A stretch of 64,000 nucleotides of DNA, taken from the NCBI RefSeq assembly GCF_014697615.1, contig NZ_JACJSD010000024.1:1-64000 (forward strand), given 5' to 3'. This stretch comes from Nostoc sp. FACHB-280 (GTDB taxonomy: Bacteria > Cyanobacteriota > Cyanobacteriia > Cyanobacteriales > Nostocaceae). This document shows, piece after piece, positions 1-9,228 of the stretch. The notes under the pieces were generated by a model. That model saw only the letters and a program-made list of their open reading frames with translations, was not told the origin of the DNA and made no database searches. How positions within the stretch are numbered: the first letter of the stretch is position 1; each line of letters opens with the position of its first letter. A program made the translations under genes and the position numbers.

Positions 1-7
1 CAAGTTT

Positions 8-125
8 TCCTGGTGCCTATGGCGCGGTGGAACCACACTGATACATCCCGAACTCAGAGGTGAAACGCTGCTGCGGCTACGATAGTTGGAGGGTCGCCTC
101 CTGCCACAATTGCTCGGCGCCAGGT
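8..125 (+). rRNA. rrf: 5S ribosomal RNA
   Basis: Recognised from sequence. It begins TCCTGGTGCC and ends GGCGCCAGG, which pair to form the terminal stem, and it contains the conserved internal segment CCGAACTCAGAGGTGAAAC. The length of about 118 nt is normal for cyanobacterial 5S rRNA. The 16S-23S part of the operon would lie upstream of the window. Confidence 0.95.
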
Positions 126-141
126 CTCTTCTTCTAAAAAA

Positions 142-168
142 CGCCCTTTCACATGAAAGGGTGTTTTT
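142..168 (+). terminator. Intrinsic terminator of the rRNA operon
   Basis: A hairpin with arms CCCTTTC and GAAAGGG around the loop acat, extended by a G-T and a C-G pair, is followed by a run of five T. It lies 17 nt after the 5S rRNA, as expected for the end of an rRNA operon. Confidence 0.85.
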
Positions 169-254
169 AATTTCAGCAGAACGTATTGATTTGCTTATAT
201 TTTTACATTTCAGTTAATGTATGGTAGTGATTGGCAGTGATTTTATTTCCTCAA

Positions 255-1031
255 TTATCTAATTAAGTGTGCTGCCGAATTAAAAAACTGACGACACAAT
301 CCTCTGGTAACTAAAATTGTTGTTAGCAAATTAGCTAATGCAACCATAAACACAATCAAAATTTCGTAAGACACTGCATCTAAAGGGTTGACTCCGCCTA
401 ATAACTGTCCGGCAGTGATGCTGGGAAGAATCGCCATCCCAATCAGCATCATTTGATTAATTGTGGGAAGCAATGCAGCACGAATAGCTTCTTTACGGTA
501 TTGACTAACTGCTTGTTGGGGAGTTGCGCCTAAACTCAAGTGAGTTTCAATTTCTCCAGAAGAATAATTGATTGTACTAACTAAACGTTCACCTGCGATC
601 GCAGCTGCATTCATCCCATTACCAATGATGATTCCTGCTAGGGGAATTATATAACGGGCTTCAAACCATCTGTCTGGTTGCAGAATTAATAAATAAGTGT
701 AAAAAAGTGTGAAAGCTGTACTGATGAAAATCGCTCCCCAAACCACAGGTAAGACGAGGGGAATTTTCTGGCTGATGCGATTGCGGGCGACAATAGCTGT
801 AATTGTCAGGATAATTGCTAAAATCACCAAAACCGTCCAAGCATTATTGACAGCAAAGATAAAATCGAACACATATCCCAAGACAAGCAATTGTAAGATG
901 GTTCTGCCAGTAGCAATTGCCAAGTTTAATTCTAATCCTAATTTTTCCCAGGCAGATAAACCAATAGCGATCGCCATTAACCCCACAGCAAAGCCTAAAT
1001 CAGCTAAATCTAGTTTGATTAATTCCTGCAC
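255..1031 (-). CDS. fetB: FetB-like ABC transporter permease (UPF0014)
   Basis: A 258-residue integral membrane protein with about seven hydrophobic segments. The conserved core matches the UPF0014/FetB family: a PLAGIIIGNGMNAAA segment near residue 130, then a GERL...LSLGATPQQA stretch and the loop IRAALLPTINQMMLIGM. In Escherichia coli FetB works with the ATPase FetA and has been linked to iron export under oxidative stress. No fetA-like ATPase is adjacent, so the partner must be encoded elsewhere. The gene converges on the rRNA operon end. The family call is firm; the substrate is inferred from the family. Confidence 0.85.
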   Translation of the reverse strand: MQELIKLDLADLGFAVGLMAIAIGLSAWEKLGLELNLAIATGRTILQLLVLGYVFDFIFAVNNAWTVLVILAIILTITAIVARNRISQKIPLVLPVVWGAIFISTAFTLFYTYLLILQPDRWFEARYIIPLAGIIIGNGMNAAAIAGERLVSTINYSSGEIETHLSLGATPQQAVSQYRKEAIRAALLPTINQMMLIGMAILPSITAGQLLGGVNPLDAVSYEILIVFMVALANLLTTILVTRGLCRQFFNSAAHLIR

Positions 1032-1522
1032 AGTTTTTTACCTCCTGGGAAAGTGCTGAGTATAAACCTAATATCATATAGCAGTCATATTTGATAGATG
1101 AACAAGGGAGCTAGGGTAGACAAGGTAGATAGGGAAGATAAGGGAGAGATTTTTGTAAAGCAAATAGGATTGCCATATAGCCATCCTTAATGAGAAGCAA
1201 ATAAATCTGTTCTCTGTTTCCTGTTGGCTGTTCCTTCTCTTGACGAATCAGTTTGTAAATTAAATAGGATTGGCATATCTCATAAAACGAGTGCTTGCCA
1301 GTCTTGTGTATTGACACTTTATCAGAGTGGACTAATTACGAATTACAAATTACGAATTACAAATTAGTATGATATTTTTACCCATACAATAATTTCAGTA
1401 ATAACCCTCTTTGATGCGTATCCAGGGCGACAGTCTATCAATCAGCTTTTTGACAAAAAGTCAAGTAGCTAAACTCGACTGTCGAATTGCATCCTTTGTA
1501 TTTTCAAATAACATAAAAACTC
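1032..1522. other. Intergenic region with an inverted-repeat element
   Basis: 491 bp between divergent genes. The part near 1076-1180 is a MITE-like inverted repeat (listed separately) with a purine-rich, roughly heptameric core. The short reading frame over it has only this low-complexity content and is not called as a gene. The rest is AT-rich and should hold the promoters of fetB and the aminotransferase. A direct repeat of attacgaattac-like units sits near 1334-1362. Confidence 0.5.
1076..1180. repeat. MITE-like element, family C (TATAGCARTC ends), copy 1
   Basis: The left end CATATAGCAGTCATATTTG is an imperfect inverted complement of the right end CAAATAGGATTGCCATATAG. Elements with related ends lie at 10602-10728 and 53644-53728, which supports a dispersed non-coding family. 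Confidence 0.5.
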
Positions 1523-2671
1523 ATGTTCCAAAGCGTAAATTCTGTTCCTGCTTTTGATATCAAGCAGCAATACGTCACTATCGAAGCAGAAGTAAGTGCA
1601 GCAGTGCTAGAAGTGTTAGCATCTGGACGTTATATTGGTGGCCCGATCATTGAAAGCTTTGAGCAACAATTTGCGGCCTATCATGGTGTTACTAATTGTA
1701 TAGCTTGTAACTCTGGAACTGATGCGCTCTACTTAGCCTTACGAGCTTTAGAAATTGGTACAGGTGATGAGGTGATTACTACACCGTTTACCTTTATTGC
1801 AACAGCCGAGGTGATCAGTGCGGTGGGAGCCAAGCCTGTTTTTGTAGATATAGACATTAATACATATAACTTAGATTTGCGACAAATCGCTGCGGTAATT
1901 ACTCCTAAAACCAAGGCAATTATTCCGGTGCATTTATTCGGACAGCCTGTGGATATGACAGAGCTAATGGCGATCGCACACAATCATAATTTAGCAGTGA
2001 TTGAAGATTGCGCTCAATCTACAGGTGCAGTTTGGGAGAATCAAAAAGTTGGTAGCATTGGGCATATTGGCTGCTTTAGTTTTTACCCGACCAAGAATCT
2101 CGGCGGTTGTGGTGATGGTGGAGCAATTACAACCAATAATCCAGAATTAGCTGCGAAGATGCGGGTAATAAAGGAGCATGGGCAAAGAAATCGCTATTAC
2201 TACGAGGAAGTTGGGGTAAATAGTCGTTTAGATGCCATCCAAGCCGCAATTCTGCAAATTAAACTTCGTCATCTCGATCATTGGAATCAAAAACGACAAG
2301 CGATCGCATCTTACTACCAACAATTCCTCAGTCAAATCTCTGGGATTGTCGTACCGGAAGAACTTCCTGGCGGCGAGAGTGTCTGGAATCAGTTTACAAT
2401 TCGCGTAGTCAGTGAATCACGCAATGGTGCTAGTGCGTCTCGTCGAGATTGGGTAAAAAATCAATTGCAAGAACGGGGTGTAAATTCAATGGTTTACTAC
2501 CCTTACCCACTTCATTTGCAGCCAGTGTATAAACATTTAGGCTATCAACCAGGACAATTACCAGTAGCCGAGCAAACCTGTCATGAGGTTTTATCTTTGC
2601 CAATGTTCCCAGAACTCACAACCCAGCAGCAAGATCAGGTGATTTATGCGCTGAAGGATTGTTTGGTTTAA
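1523..2671 (+). CDS. DegT/DnrJ/EryC1/StrS family aminotransferase
   Basis: A 382-residue PLP-dependent sugar aminotransferase (fold type I). The expected Lys that forms the Schiff base is K191 in the motif SFYPTKNLGGCGDGG. E161-D162 in EDCAQ should contact the cofactor ring and phosphate side, and the N-terminal YIGGP and SGTDAL motifs are typical of the family. These enzymes transfer an amino group to keto-sugar nucleotides for surface polysaccharides or secondary metabolites. The length is normal and the first ATG gives a complete N-terminus. No other sugar-nucleotide gene lies beside it, so the exact substrate cannot be read from context. Confidence 0.9.
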   Translation: MFQSVNSVPAFDIKQQYVTIEAEVSAAVLEVLASGRYIGGPIIESFEQQFAAYHGVTNCIACNSGTDALYLALRALEIGTGDEVITTPFTFIATAEVISAVGAKPVFVDIDINTYNLDLRQIAAVITPKTKAIIPVHLFGQPVDMTELMAIAHNHNLAVIEDCAQSTGAVWENQKVGSIGHIGCFSFYPTKNLGGCGDGGAITTNNPELAAKMRVIKEHGQRNRYYYEEVGVNSRLDAIQAAILQIKLRHLDHWNQKRQAIASYYQQFLSQISGIVVPEELPGGESVWNQFTIRVVSESRNGASASRRDWVKNQLQERGVNSMVYYPYPLHLQPVYKHLGYQPGQLPVAEQTCHEVLSLPMFPELTTQQQDQVIYALKDCLV

Positions 2672-2741
2672 GGAGAGTGGGGAAAGTAATGTACTAGTCA
2701 TCAACACTTTTCAAATATAAAGTTGGATCATCCTAGATTAA

Positions 2742-2823
2742 GATCCCCCCGCCTGCGGCGACCCCCTTTTTAAGGGGGTAAACGAAAAAATAGCCCCCCT
2801 TAAAAAGGGGGGTTGGGGGGATC
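2742..2823. repeat. GC-rich palindromic intergenic repeat
   Basis: The ends GATCCCCCC and GGGGGGATC enclose a second nested inverted repeat of C-rich and G-rich runs (CCCCCTTTTTAAGGGGG and the same pattern again). It lies between convergent genes, so it could fold in RNA of either strand and may also terminate transcription. This type of repeat is common between cyanobacterial genes. Confidence 0.7.
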
Positions 2824-2877
2824 AATAAAAACTCACAACAGTAAACTGAGAATTATTGATTTACTACTCCCTACTCC

Positions 2878-3624
2878 TTAGACAACTGCGCGGTTGTTGG
2901 CAGTCTCTAATGCTTCTACCAAACCACGTACAGCAGCAATCATGGCAACTTCGCTGTTGAGTTGGTTGATGGCAGAACCAACACCAACACCAGCCGCACC
3001 AGCTGAGATCGCTAAAGGTGCAGTAACGTTAGAAATGCCGGAAGCGCATAATACTGGTACAGATACAGCGCGAGAAATTTCGTAAGCTGCGGCTAAAGTA
3101 GGCGCAGCTTTTTCAATTAATCCCAAAGTGCCGGAGTGAGCAGGTTGGCTGCTGGTTCCGCCTTCGGTTTGGATGATGTCAGCACCAGCTTTGACTAGTT
3201 CTTCTGCCAGTTGTACTTGCTGATCTAGTTCCAGAATGTGAGGAACTGTCACAGATAAGGTGATTTCTGGTAAAAGTGCGCGGGTTTGCTGAGTCAGTGC
3301 TAAAACTTCTTCAGCTTCAAATCTGCGTCCTTGGGCGTAGAAAGAGTCAAAATTACCAATTTCAATTAAGTCTGCGCCAGCCGCTACAGCTTGGACAAAT
3401 TTTTCTGGTTCAATTGCTGATACACAAACTGGTAAATTAATCAAGCTTTTGGCCATTGCCACAATTGCTGGATCAGCAGCGATATCAACAAAAGTCGCAC
3501 CACCAATTTCAGCAGCTTTAATGATAGCAGCCACGCGATCGCCATCAAAGTTATGCAACCCGCTAATTACTTTCAAAACGCGACGGTTGATAAATGCACG
3601 TTCTAGAGCAGAATGTATTGTCAT
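2878..3624 (-). CDS. Ycf23-like protein (DUF561)
   Basis: A 248-residue protein with the alternating strand/helix pattern of a TIM barrel, close to the DUF561/Ycf23 family found in cyanobacteria and some algal plastids. Visible family segments include GLHNFD near residue 22, GADLIEIGNFDSFY near 84, IIQTEGGTSS near 150, and a C-terminal phosphate-binding-like GAAGVGVGSAINQL near 215. The biochemical role is unknown. The gene is complete and starts at an ATG. It stands alone, convergent with the aminotransferase and divergent from the RND adaptor. Confidence 0.85.
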   Translation of the reverse strand: MTIHSALERAFINRRVLKVISGLHNFDGDRVAAIIKAAEIGGATFVDIAADPAIVAMAKSLINLPVCVSAIEPEKFVQAVAAGADLIEIGNFDSFYAQGRRFEAEEVLALTQQTRALLPEITLSVTVPHILELDQQVQLAEELVKAGADIIQTEGGTSSQPAHSGTLGLIEKAAPTLAAAYEISRAVSVPVLCASGISNVTAPLAISAGAAGVGVGSAINQLNSEVAMIAAVRGLVEALETANNRAVV

Positions 3625-3951
3625 AGTTCGTCTTTTGCAGCTACGAAGGTAGGAATATTTTTACACTACTGCGCGTTTGCGGCTAGGGGGTAGTGGGTTG
3701 TTAAGCCCTGAGTTTATCAGTTGAGATCGCAGGGGTGCAGGGGTGTCAAGGTGTAGGGAGATGGTTTGAGTAACAGTTTCAGAGAATAAAAAATATATCT
3801 ATCTTCACTTTCCAAATGTCTGGAAAGTTTTAATACTTACATCTAGTCTATTACTTAGGATTAATTGTTAGCATTCTAATGTTTAGATAAACTAACATAA
3901 TGCTTAACTAAGTAAACTAAACATTTTTACGAAAAACACCAGCTACTCTGT
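3625..3951. promoter_or_regulatory. Divergent promoter region with TAAACTAA repeats
   Basis: 327 bp between the Ycf23-like gene and the RND adaptor. At 3881-3922 there is GTTTAGATAAACTAA, then TTAACTAAGTAAACTAAAC. The outer GTTTAG/CTAAAC arms are inverted and ACTAA is repeated. This is a plausible operator just ahead of the efflux genes; the regulator is unknown. Confidence 0.35.
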
Positions 3952-3957
3952 GTGAAT

Positions 3958-5355
3958 ATGAGCCGTTTTTCTGTCTTGATTACAAATCCTGTGTTGCAAA
4001 TTTTACCCAGAAGTTTGAGCGATCGCAGCTTACTGCCCACAAGGCGGTTATGGCTACTGATACTAGGTTTAGCTTGTCTTTGTTCTGCTTGTGCTAAAGC
4101 TTCGGAAGCCCAATCAACAGGCAAAGATGCAGGGAAAAAACGACCTGTACCTGTGATGGTTGCAACTGCTACTCAAAAAACTATACCCATCTTAATTAAA
4201 GCTACGGGGACAGTAGAATCATATTCTACTGTCTCTGTCAAGTCACAGATTGGGGGACAGTTAACAGGAGTGTATTTCCGCCAAGGACAGAACGTCAAAA
4301 AGGGAGATTTGCTGTTTCAAATTGATTCTCGTCCCCAGCAAGCAGCATTGATGCAAGCAATGGCGGCGAAAGCCAAAGATGAGGCATTAGTCAAGCAGTC
4401 TGAGGCTAATGTTAACAAAGCGATCGCTCAAGTCAACCAAGCCAAAGCCACAGTCTTCAAAGATGTCGCCCAGGCGAATAATGCCAATGTCCAGGCACAA
4501 CGCTATACCGGATTGCTACAACAGGGAGCGATTAGTAAAGAACAGGCAGAACAATATCAAACCAGTGCCACGGCTCAAAAGGCAACCGTCAAAGCAGACC
4601 AAGATGCAGTAGCTAATGCCCAAGCAGCAGTAGAAGCCGCCAAGGCAGATGTAAAAAATGCTCAAGCAACAGTCCTCGCAGATGAAGCCGCAATTGATAG
4701 CGCCAAAGTTCAACTTTCTTATAGTTCTATTTATTCGCCCATTACAGGACGTACTGGCAGTTTCAAGTTAAATCAAGGTAATTTAGTCACCGCCAATTCC
4801 ACAGATCCCTTAATTACCATCAGCCAGATTCGCCCGATATATGTAAACTTCTCGATTCCGCAGCGAATTTTGCCAGACTTGAAAAAGTACACCAGCAACC
4901 ACAAATTAGAAGTTGATGTCATCCCCCCCAAAGATTCAGGAAATCCTGTACATGGCTATTTAACTTTTGTTGACAGTGGCGTAAATACTCAAACTGGCAC
5001 AATTCAACTCAAAGGTACATTTAGCAATGATGACGAGCGATTGTTACCAGGGCAATTTGTGAATGTCGTGCTGAAATTATCTGAGATACCCAATGCTGTG
5101 ACTGTACCAACCAAAGCCATCCAAGCCGGACAGCAACAGCAATTTGTGTATGTTGTCAAACCAGACAAAACAGTAGAAATGCGTCCGGTAGTTGTGGGAG
5201 ATGCAGTCAATAATGAAACTGCGATCGCTCAAGGCATCAAACCAGGTGAGCAAGTAGTCATCGATGGACAATTCAACCTTGTACCTGGGGCAGCAGTGCA
5301 GGTTAAGCAGGGATTGACAGGAGGCAGAGGGCAGGAGGCAGAAGGCAGAAGGTAA
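3958..5355 (+). CDS. RND efflux periplasmic adaptor (HlyD/MFP family), probable lipoprotein
   Basis: About 465 residues. After a basic start comes a hydrophobic segment (RLWLLILGLACLCSAC) ending in cysteines at the place of a lipobox. A mature region then shows the adaptor layout: a first barrel/lipoyl strand (KATGTVESYSTVSVKSQIGGQL), a long Ala/Gln-rich coiled-coil hairpin (roughly residues 135-250), the second lipoyl half (YSPITGRTGSF), and a beta-barrel (LPGQFVNVVLKL). A GTG at 3952 is an alternative start in the same frame; the ATG is preferred. The C-terminal tail (GGRGQEAEGRR) is encoded by a simple GGAGGCAGA-type repeat. It should bridge the downstream pump to an outer-membrane channel encoded elsewhere. 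Confidence 0.9.
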   Translation: MSRFSVLITNPVLQILPRSLSDRSLLPTRRLWLLILGLACLCSACAKASEAQSTGKDAGKKRPVPVMVATATQKTIPILIKATGTVESYSTVSVKSQIGGQLTGVYFRQGQNVKKGDLLFQIDSRPQQAALMQAMAAKAKDEALVKQSEANVNKAIAQVNQAKATVFKDVAQANNANVQAQRYTGLLQQGAISKEQAEQYQTSATAQKATVKADQDAVANAQAAVEAAKADVKNAQATVLADEAAIDSAKVQLSYSSIYSPITGRTGSFKLNQGNLVTANSTDPLITISQIRPIYVNFSIPQRILPDLKKYTSNHKLEVDVIPPKDSGNPVHGYLTFVDSGVNTQTGTIQLKGTFSNDDERLLPGQFVNVVLKLSEIPNAVTVPTKAIQAGQQQQFVYVVKPDKTVEMRPVVVGDAVNNETAIAQGIKPGEQVVIDGQFNLVPGAAVQVKQGLTGGRGQEAEGRR

Positions 5356-5405
5356 AAAACTCTTACTGGCATTCATACTTTCCACCCAGATGCTCTTGGT
5401 TAGGA

Positions 5406-5540
5406 ATTACGCAATAACTCTCTCAAACTCTTTAACTTCGTGTCCTACCCTTCGGGAAGCCACTTCGTGTCTATGCGTCCTTTGCGGTACCCTTCGGGAA
5501 GCCGCTTGCGCGTCTACGTTTTTTTATACTTTTGCGTAAG
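5406..5540. repeat. MITE-like element, family D (TTACGCAA ends)
   Basis: TTACGCAA near 5407 is exactly inverted as TTGCGTAA near 5532. The body holds two copies of CCCTTCGGGAAGCC. It fills the 215-bp gap between adaptor and pump genes and may affect their co-transcription. Confidence 0.55.
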
Positions 5541-5570
5541 TCTTGTTGGCTATAAAAAATAGGAAAATCT

Positions 5571-8500
5571 ATGAATATTTCCGAGTTATTTATTCGTCGC
5601 CCAATCATGACGACTTTGGTAATGATTGGCGTTTTGATTTTCGGGCTGATGAGTTACCGAATGTTACCTGTAAGTGACTTGCCAAATGTGGATTTTCCCA
5701 CAATTCAGGTGAGTGCTAACTTACCTGGGGCGAATCCAGAGACAATGGCGGCATCGGTGGCAACACCTCTAGAAGCGCAATTTTCGAGTATTGCTGGGTT
5801 GAGTTCGATGAACTCTACTAGTTCCTTGGGCAGTAGTCAGGTAACACTGCAATTTGACTTGAGTCGAGATATTGATGGAGCAGCCCAAGACGTGCAAGCT
5901 GCGATCGCCAAAGCCACACGGCAATTACCTGCGGATATGCCCAGCCCCCCATCCTATCGCAAGGTGAACCCGGCAGATCAGCCCATCCTCTACATCTCCC
6001 TAAACTCTGCTGTTCTTCCCCTGTCCACCGTAGACAAGTATGCAGAAACACAACTGGCACAACGTTTATCAATGGTGAACGGCGTAGCCCAGGTGCAAGT
6101 CTACGGTTCCCAAAAGTACGCCGTGAGAGTTTTGCTTGATCCCGAATCTCTCAGTGCTAAAGGTATAGGTGTTGATGAAGTTGCAGATGCTATTAGTAAA
6201 GGTAATGCCAACATTCCTACGGGGACACTTTACGGTCAAGAGCAAAATTATACAATTCAAGCTAACGGTCAACTTAATGATGCGGCTGCCTATCGTTCTT
6301 TAATTGTGAGTTATCAAGGCGGTGCGCCAGTCCAACTCGGAGAAATTGCCCAAGTCTTAGATAGTGTAGAAAATGACAAAGTTGCGAGTTGGTATTTTAC
6401 GAAAACAGCAAAACAGAACAAAACATCTAATTCTGGTGTACGGGCGATTGTTCTAGCAATTCAAAAGCAACCGGGAACTAATACCGTCGAAGTCGTGGAA
6501 GCAATTAAAAAACTGCTGCCGAAATTCCGCGAACAAATCCCCGCAGCCGTGAATATGGAAATTCTCTACGATCGCTCCCAAGCCATCCGCGAATCGGTTG
6601 ATGATGTACAGTTTACGCTGTTACTGACTATTGGTTTGGTTGTGTTAGTAATTTTCCTATTTCTTCGCAACCTCCGGGCGACGATTATACCGAGTTTGGC
6701 AGTACCTTTATCTTTGGTTGCTACCTTTGGTGTAATGCTGCTGTTGGGCTTCTCCCTCGATAACCTGTCGTTGATGGCGTTGACTCTTTCCGTCGGTTTC
6801 GTGGTGGATGATGCGGTAGTGATGCTAGAAAATATTGTCCGCCACATGGAAATGGGTGAAAGTCGCTTGCAGGCTGCGTTGAATGGTTCACGGGAAATTG
6901 GTTTTACAATTCTCTCTATGACGATTTCTTTGGTCGCCGTATTTATTCCGGTGCTGTTTATGGGTGGGATTTTAGGGCGATTATTCCGCGAGTTCGCTGT
7001 AACTATCAGCGTGGCGATTTTGGTATCGGGAATAATTTCTCTGAGTTTGACACCTATGTTGTGTTCTCGCTTCTTGCGTCCACCGCATCACCAGCAAGAA
7101 GATGCAGCAGAACCAGTGAAAAGAGGTTTTAAAGGCAAAATTCAAAGATTTAACCGGGGACTTTATAATACTTCCGAAAAATTTTTCGATGTGATTTTGG
7201 GTGGCTATGAGTGGAGTTTAAAGCGATCGCTCAAATATCATCGCACGACAATGTTTATCTCTGGGGCAATCGTAGTTGCCACAGTTTATTTATTTATGGT
7301 TGTGCCGAAAGGCTTTATTCCGACTGCGGATGTAGGACAAATCACCGCCTCTACCCAAGCCGCCGAGGATATCTCCTTTGATGAAATGGTAAAACATCAA
7401 CAGGCAGTTGCAGCGATCGCATATCGTGACCCGAATATAGCAGCAATTAACTCCAGCGTCGGTGCAGGTGGGGCAAATGCTTCCAGTAATACCGGGCGCT
7501 TATTTATCAGCCTCAAACCCCGCGAAGAACGCAAACTGAGTGCCGATGATATTGTCCAAGAACTGCGTCCAAAACTATCGCGTATTCCAGGGATGAAGGT
7601 TTTCTTGCAGAACCCACCAGCCATTAATATTGGTGGACAGCAAAGCAAAGCTCAGTATCAATTCTCATTACAAAGTCCCAATATTCAAGAGTTATATCAG
7701 TATGCGCCAACTTTAGAAGAAAAACTCCGGGGGCTACCTGATTTACAAGATGTCAATAGTGATTTGCAAATCAAAAACCCCCAAGTGCAAGTTGACATTA
7801 ATCGTGATCAAGCGGCATCTATGGGGCTAACAGCCGAACAGATAGAAACTGCGCTGAGTAATGCCTACGGTACACGGCAAGTTTCCACAATTTACGCCTC
7901 AGATAGTCAATACGAAGTGATTATGGGAGTCGAACCCAAATATCAGGGAGATCCCAGTGCTTTAGAATTGCTGTCAATTCACTCCCCTACTGGACAACTA
8001 GTACCATTAAATGCTGTCGCCACCATCTCGAAAGGTGTAGGGCCTTTGACTATCAACCACTCAGGACAGTTAGCTTCTGTAACTATCTCTTTTAACCTCA
8101 AACCCGGAGTATCTCTTGGTAGCGTCACTGACAAAATTGAACAAATCGCCCGTCAAACATTACCCGCCAGCATTACTACAGGTTTCCAAGGTTCCGCCCA
8201 AGCGTTTCAGTCTTCCTTGCAAGGGTTGGGTTTATTGCTATTGGTGGCAGTTTTAGTAATTTATATTGTGTTGGGAATTCTCTATGAGAACTTTATCCAC
8301 CCTTTGACAATTCTTTCGAGTTTGCCATCAGCCGGATTTGGCGCATTGTTAACCTTGTTGCTATTCCAAGTTGATTTGAATATTTACGCCTTTGTCGGCA
8401 TTATCCTGCTAATTGGGATTGTGAAGAAAAACGGCATTATGATGGTTGACTTTGCCATAGAAGCCCGACAAAGTGGTAAAACTCCTTACGATGCCATTTA

Positions 8501-8759
8501 TGAGGCTTGTGTCGTCAGATTTCGCCCCATCATGATGACCACAATGGCCGCTTTGATGGGAACTTTACCAATCGCCCTGGGGTTGGGTGCAGGTGGAGAT
8601 ACACGCCGTCCCCTTGGTTTAGCCGTTGTTGGGGGATTGCTATTTTCCCAATTTTTAACGCTGTATTTAACACCTGTGTTTTATACCTACATGGAATCTT
8701 GGCAAAGCTTTATGAAAAAACGCCAATGGCGCAAACAATCAGATTCTCATGCAGTGTAA
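5571..8759 (+). CDS. RND multidrug/efflux pump inner-membrane transporter (AcrB/MdtB type)
   Basis: A 1062-residue protein of normal length for the HAE-1 family, with the usual twofold layout: one membrane helix, a large periplasmic domain, then a helix bundle, repeated. The N-terminus (FIRRPIMTTLVMIGVLIFG) is typical. The paired Asp of the proton relay is present in transmembrane helix 4 (GFVVDDAVVMLENI), and the matching Lys is in GIVKKNGIMMVDFA in the second half. It exports hydrophobic compounds using the proton gradient together with the upstream adaptor. No outer-membrane TolC-like gene is adjacent. Confidence 0.93.
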   Translation: MNISELFIRRPIMTTLVMIGVLIFGLMSYRMLPVSDLPNVDFPTIQVSANLPGANPETMAASVATPLEAQFSSIAGLSSMNSTSSLGSSQVTLQFDLSRDIDGAAQDVQAAIAKATRQLPADMPSPPSYRKVNPADQPILYISLNSAVLPLSTVDKYAETQLAQRLSMVNGVAQVQVYGSQKYAVRVLLDPESLSAKGIGVDEVADAISKGNANIPTGTLYGQEQNYTIQANGQLNDAAAYRSLIVSYQGGAPVQLGEIAQVLDSVENDKVASWYFTKTAKQNKTSNSGVRAIVLAIQKQPGTNTVEVVEAIKKLLPKFREQIPAAVNMEILYDRSQAIRESVDDVQFTLLLTIGLVVLVIFLFLRNLRATIIPSLAVPLSLVATFGVMLLLGFSLDNLSLMALTLSVGFVVDDAVVMLENIVRHMEMGESRLQAALNGSREIGFTILSMTISLVAVFIPVLFMGGILGRLFREFAVTISVAILVSGIISLSLTPMLCSRFLRPPHHQQEDAAEPVKRGFKGKIQRFNRGLYNTSEKFFDVILGGYEWSLKRSLKYHRTTMFISGAIVVATVYLFMVVPKGFIPTADVGQITASTQAAEDISFDEMVKHQQAVAAIAYRDPNIAAINSSVGAGGANASSNTGRLFISLKPREERKLSADDIVQELRPKLSRIPGMKVFLQNPPAINIGGQQSKAQYQFSLQSPNIQELYQYAPTLEEKLRGLPDLQDVNSDLQIKNPQVQVDINRDQAASMGLTAEQIETALSNAYGTRQVSTIYASDSQYEVIMGVEPKYQGDPSALELLSIHSPTGQLVPLNAVATISKGVGPLTINHSGQLASVTISFNLKPGVSLGSVTDKIEQIARQTLPASITTGFQGSAQAFQSSLQGLGLLLLVAVLVIYIVLGILYENFIHPLTILSSLPSAGFGALLTLLLFQVDLNIYAFVGIILLIGIVKKNGIMMVDFAIEARQSGKTPYDAIYEACVVRFRPIMMTTMAALMGTLPIALGLGAGGDTRRPLGLAVVGGLLFSQFLTLYLTPVFYTYMESWQSFMKKRQWRKQSDSHAV

Positions 8760-8769
8760 AATTTAGTGA

Positions 8770-8990
8770 GTAGGTTGGGTGGAGGCGCACAAGAAATATT
8801 GGCAACAACACAGCAAATCTTTATTGCGCCGTAACCCAACACCAAATTATGAGATTTTGAGAAAATATTGCGACAGGTAAAATCATTGTGGAGTGAATTT
8901 TACCGTTGGAATTGAGATATTGTGATAGTTGAAAGTTTTGCAGTTTTCTTCATAGCATTTGTTGGGTTCCACTTCGCTCCACCCAACCTT
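8770..8990 (+). repeat. MITE-like element, family A, copy 1
   Basis: A 221-bp element bounded by terminal inverted repeats GTAGGTTGGGTGGA and TCCACCCAACCTT. It is the inverted counterpart of 9799-10020; by eye about 85 percent of bases match after reverse complementing. It has no meaningful reading frame. Its right end directly abuts the broken toxin remnant. Confidence 0.85.
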
Positions 8991-9195
8991 GTATGTATAT
9001 TGAGAGAAGTAGTAGACCGTACTATCAATGGGGTGAAATTACCAGTAAGTCAGCATAATGGTCAAGGTTTACATCGTGGAAGCACTGATGAGGCTATTAA
9101 TGTAGAACTTAGGCAAAGCTACAAATAAAGCAGGAGCTGAAGCTATACTTCAAAGTATTGCTGCTAGAATTAAGGCTGAAACTTTCCCCTCATAA
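8991..9195 (+). pseudogene. Remnant of an AHH-type nuclease toxin C-terminal domain
   Basis: Translation gives TINGVKLPVSQHNGQG, LHRGSTDEAINVEL, then after a one-base frame change near 9113 the second frame gives GKATNKAGAEAILQSIAA and RIKAETFPS before a stop at 9193-9195. This pattern (NGV.LP, a His-containing loop, a DAIN-like segment, A.AIL..IA..I....FP) resembles the end of the AHH (HNH/Endo VII) toxin domain of polymorphic toxins. The upstream half with the AHH motif is missing because the MITE begins there. The frame change and 5' loss make it non-functional. The AHH assignment is pattern recognition, not a search result. Confidence 0.6.
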
Positions 9196-9228
9196 TATAT
9201 TTCAAAAACTTAATGGAGATAGATTTAT

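Noticed and set aside
1111-1317. 68-residue reading frame on the minus strand
   Set aside because: It is read from a MITE-like and purine-rich repeat region with low-complexity ends (LPYLPYLPCLP) and no ribosome site.
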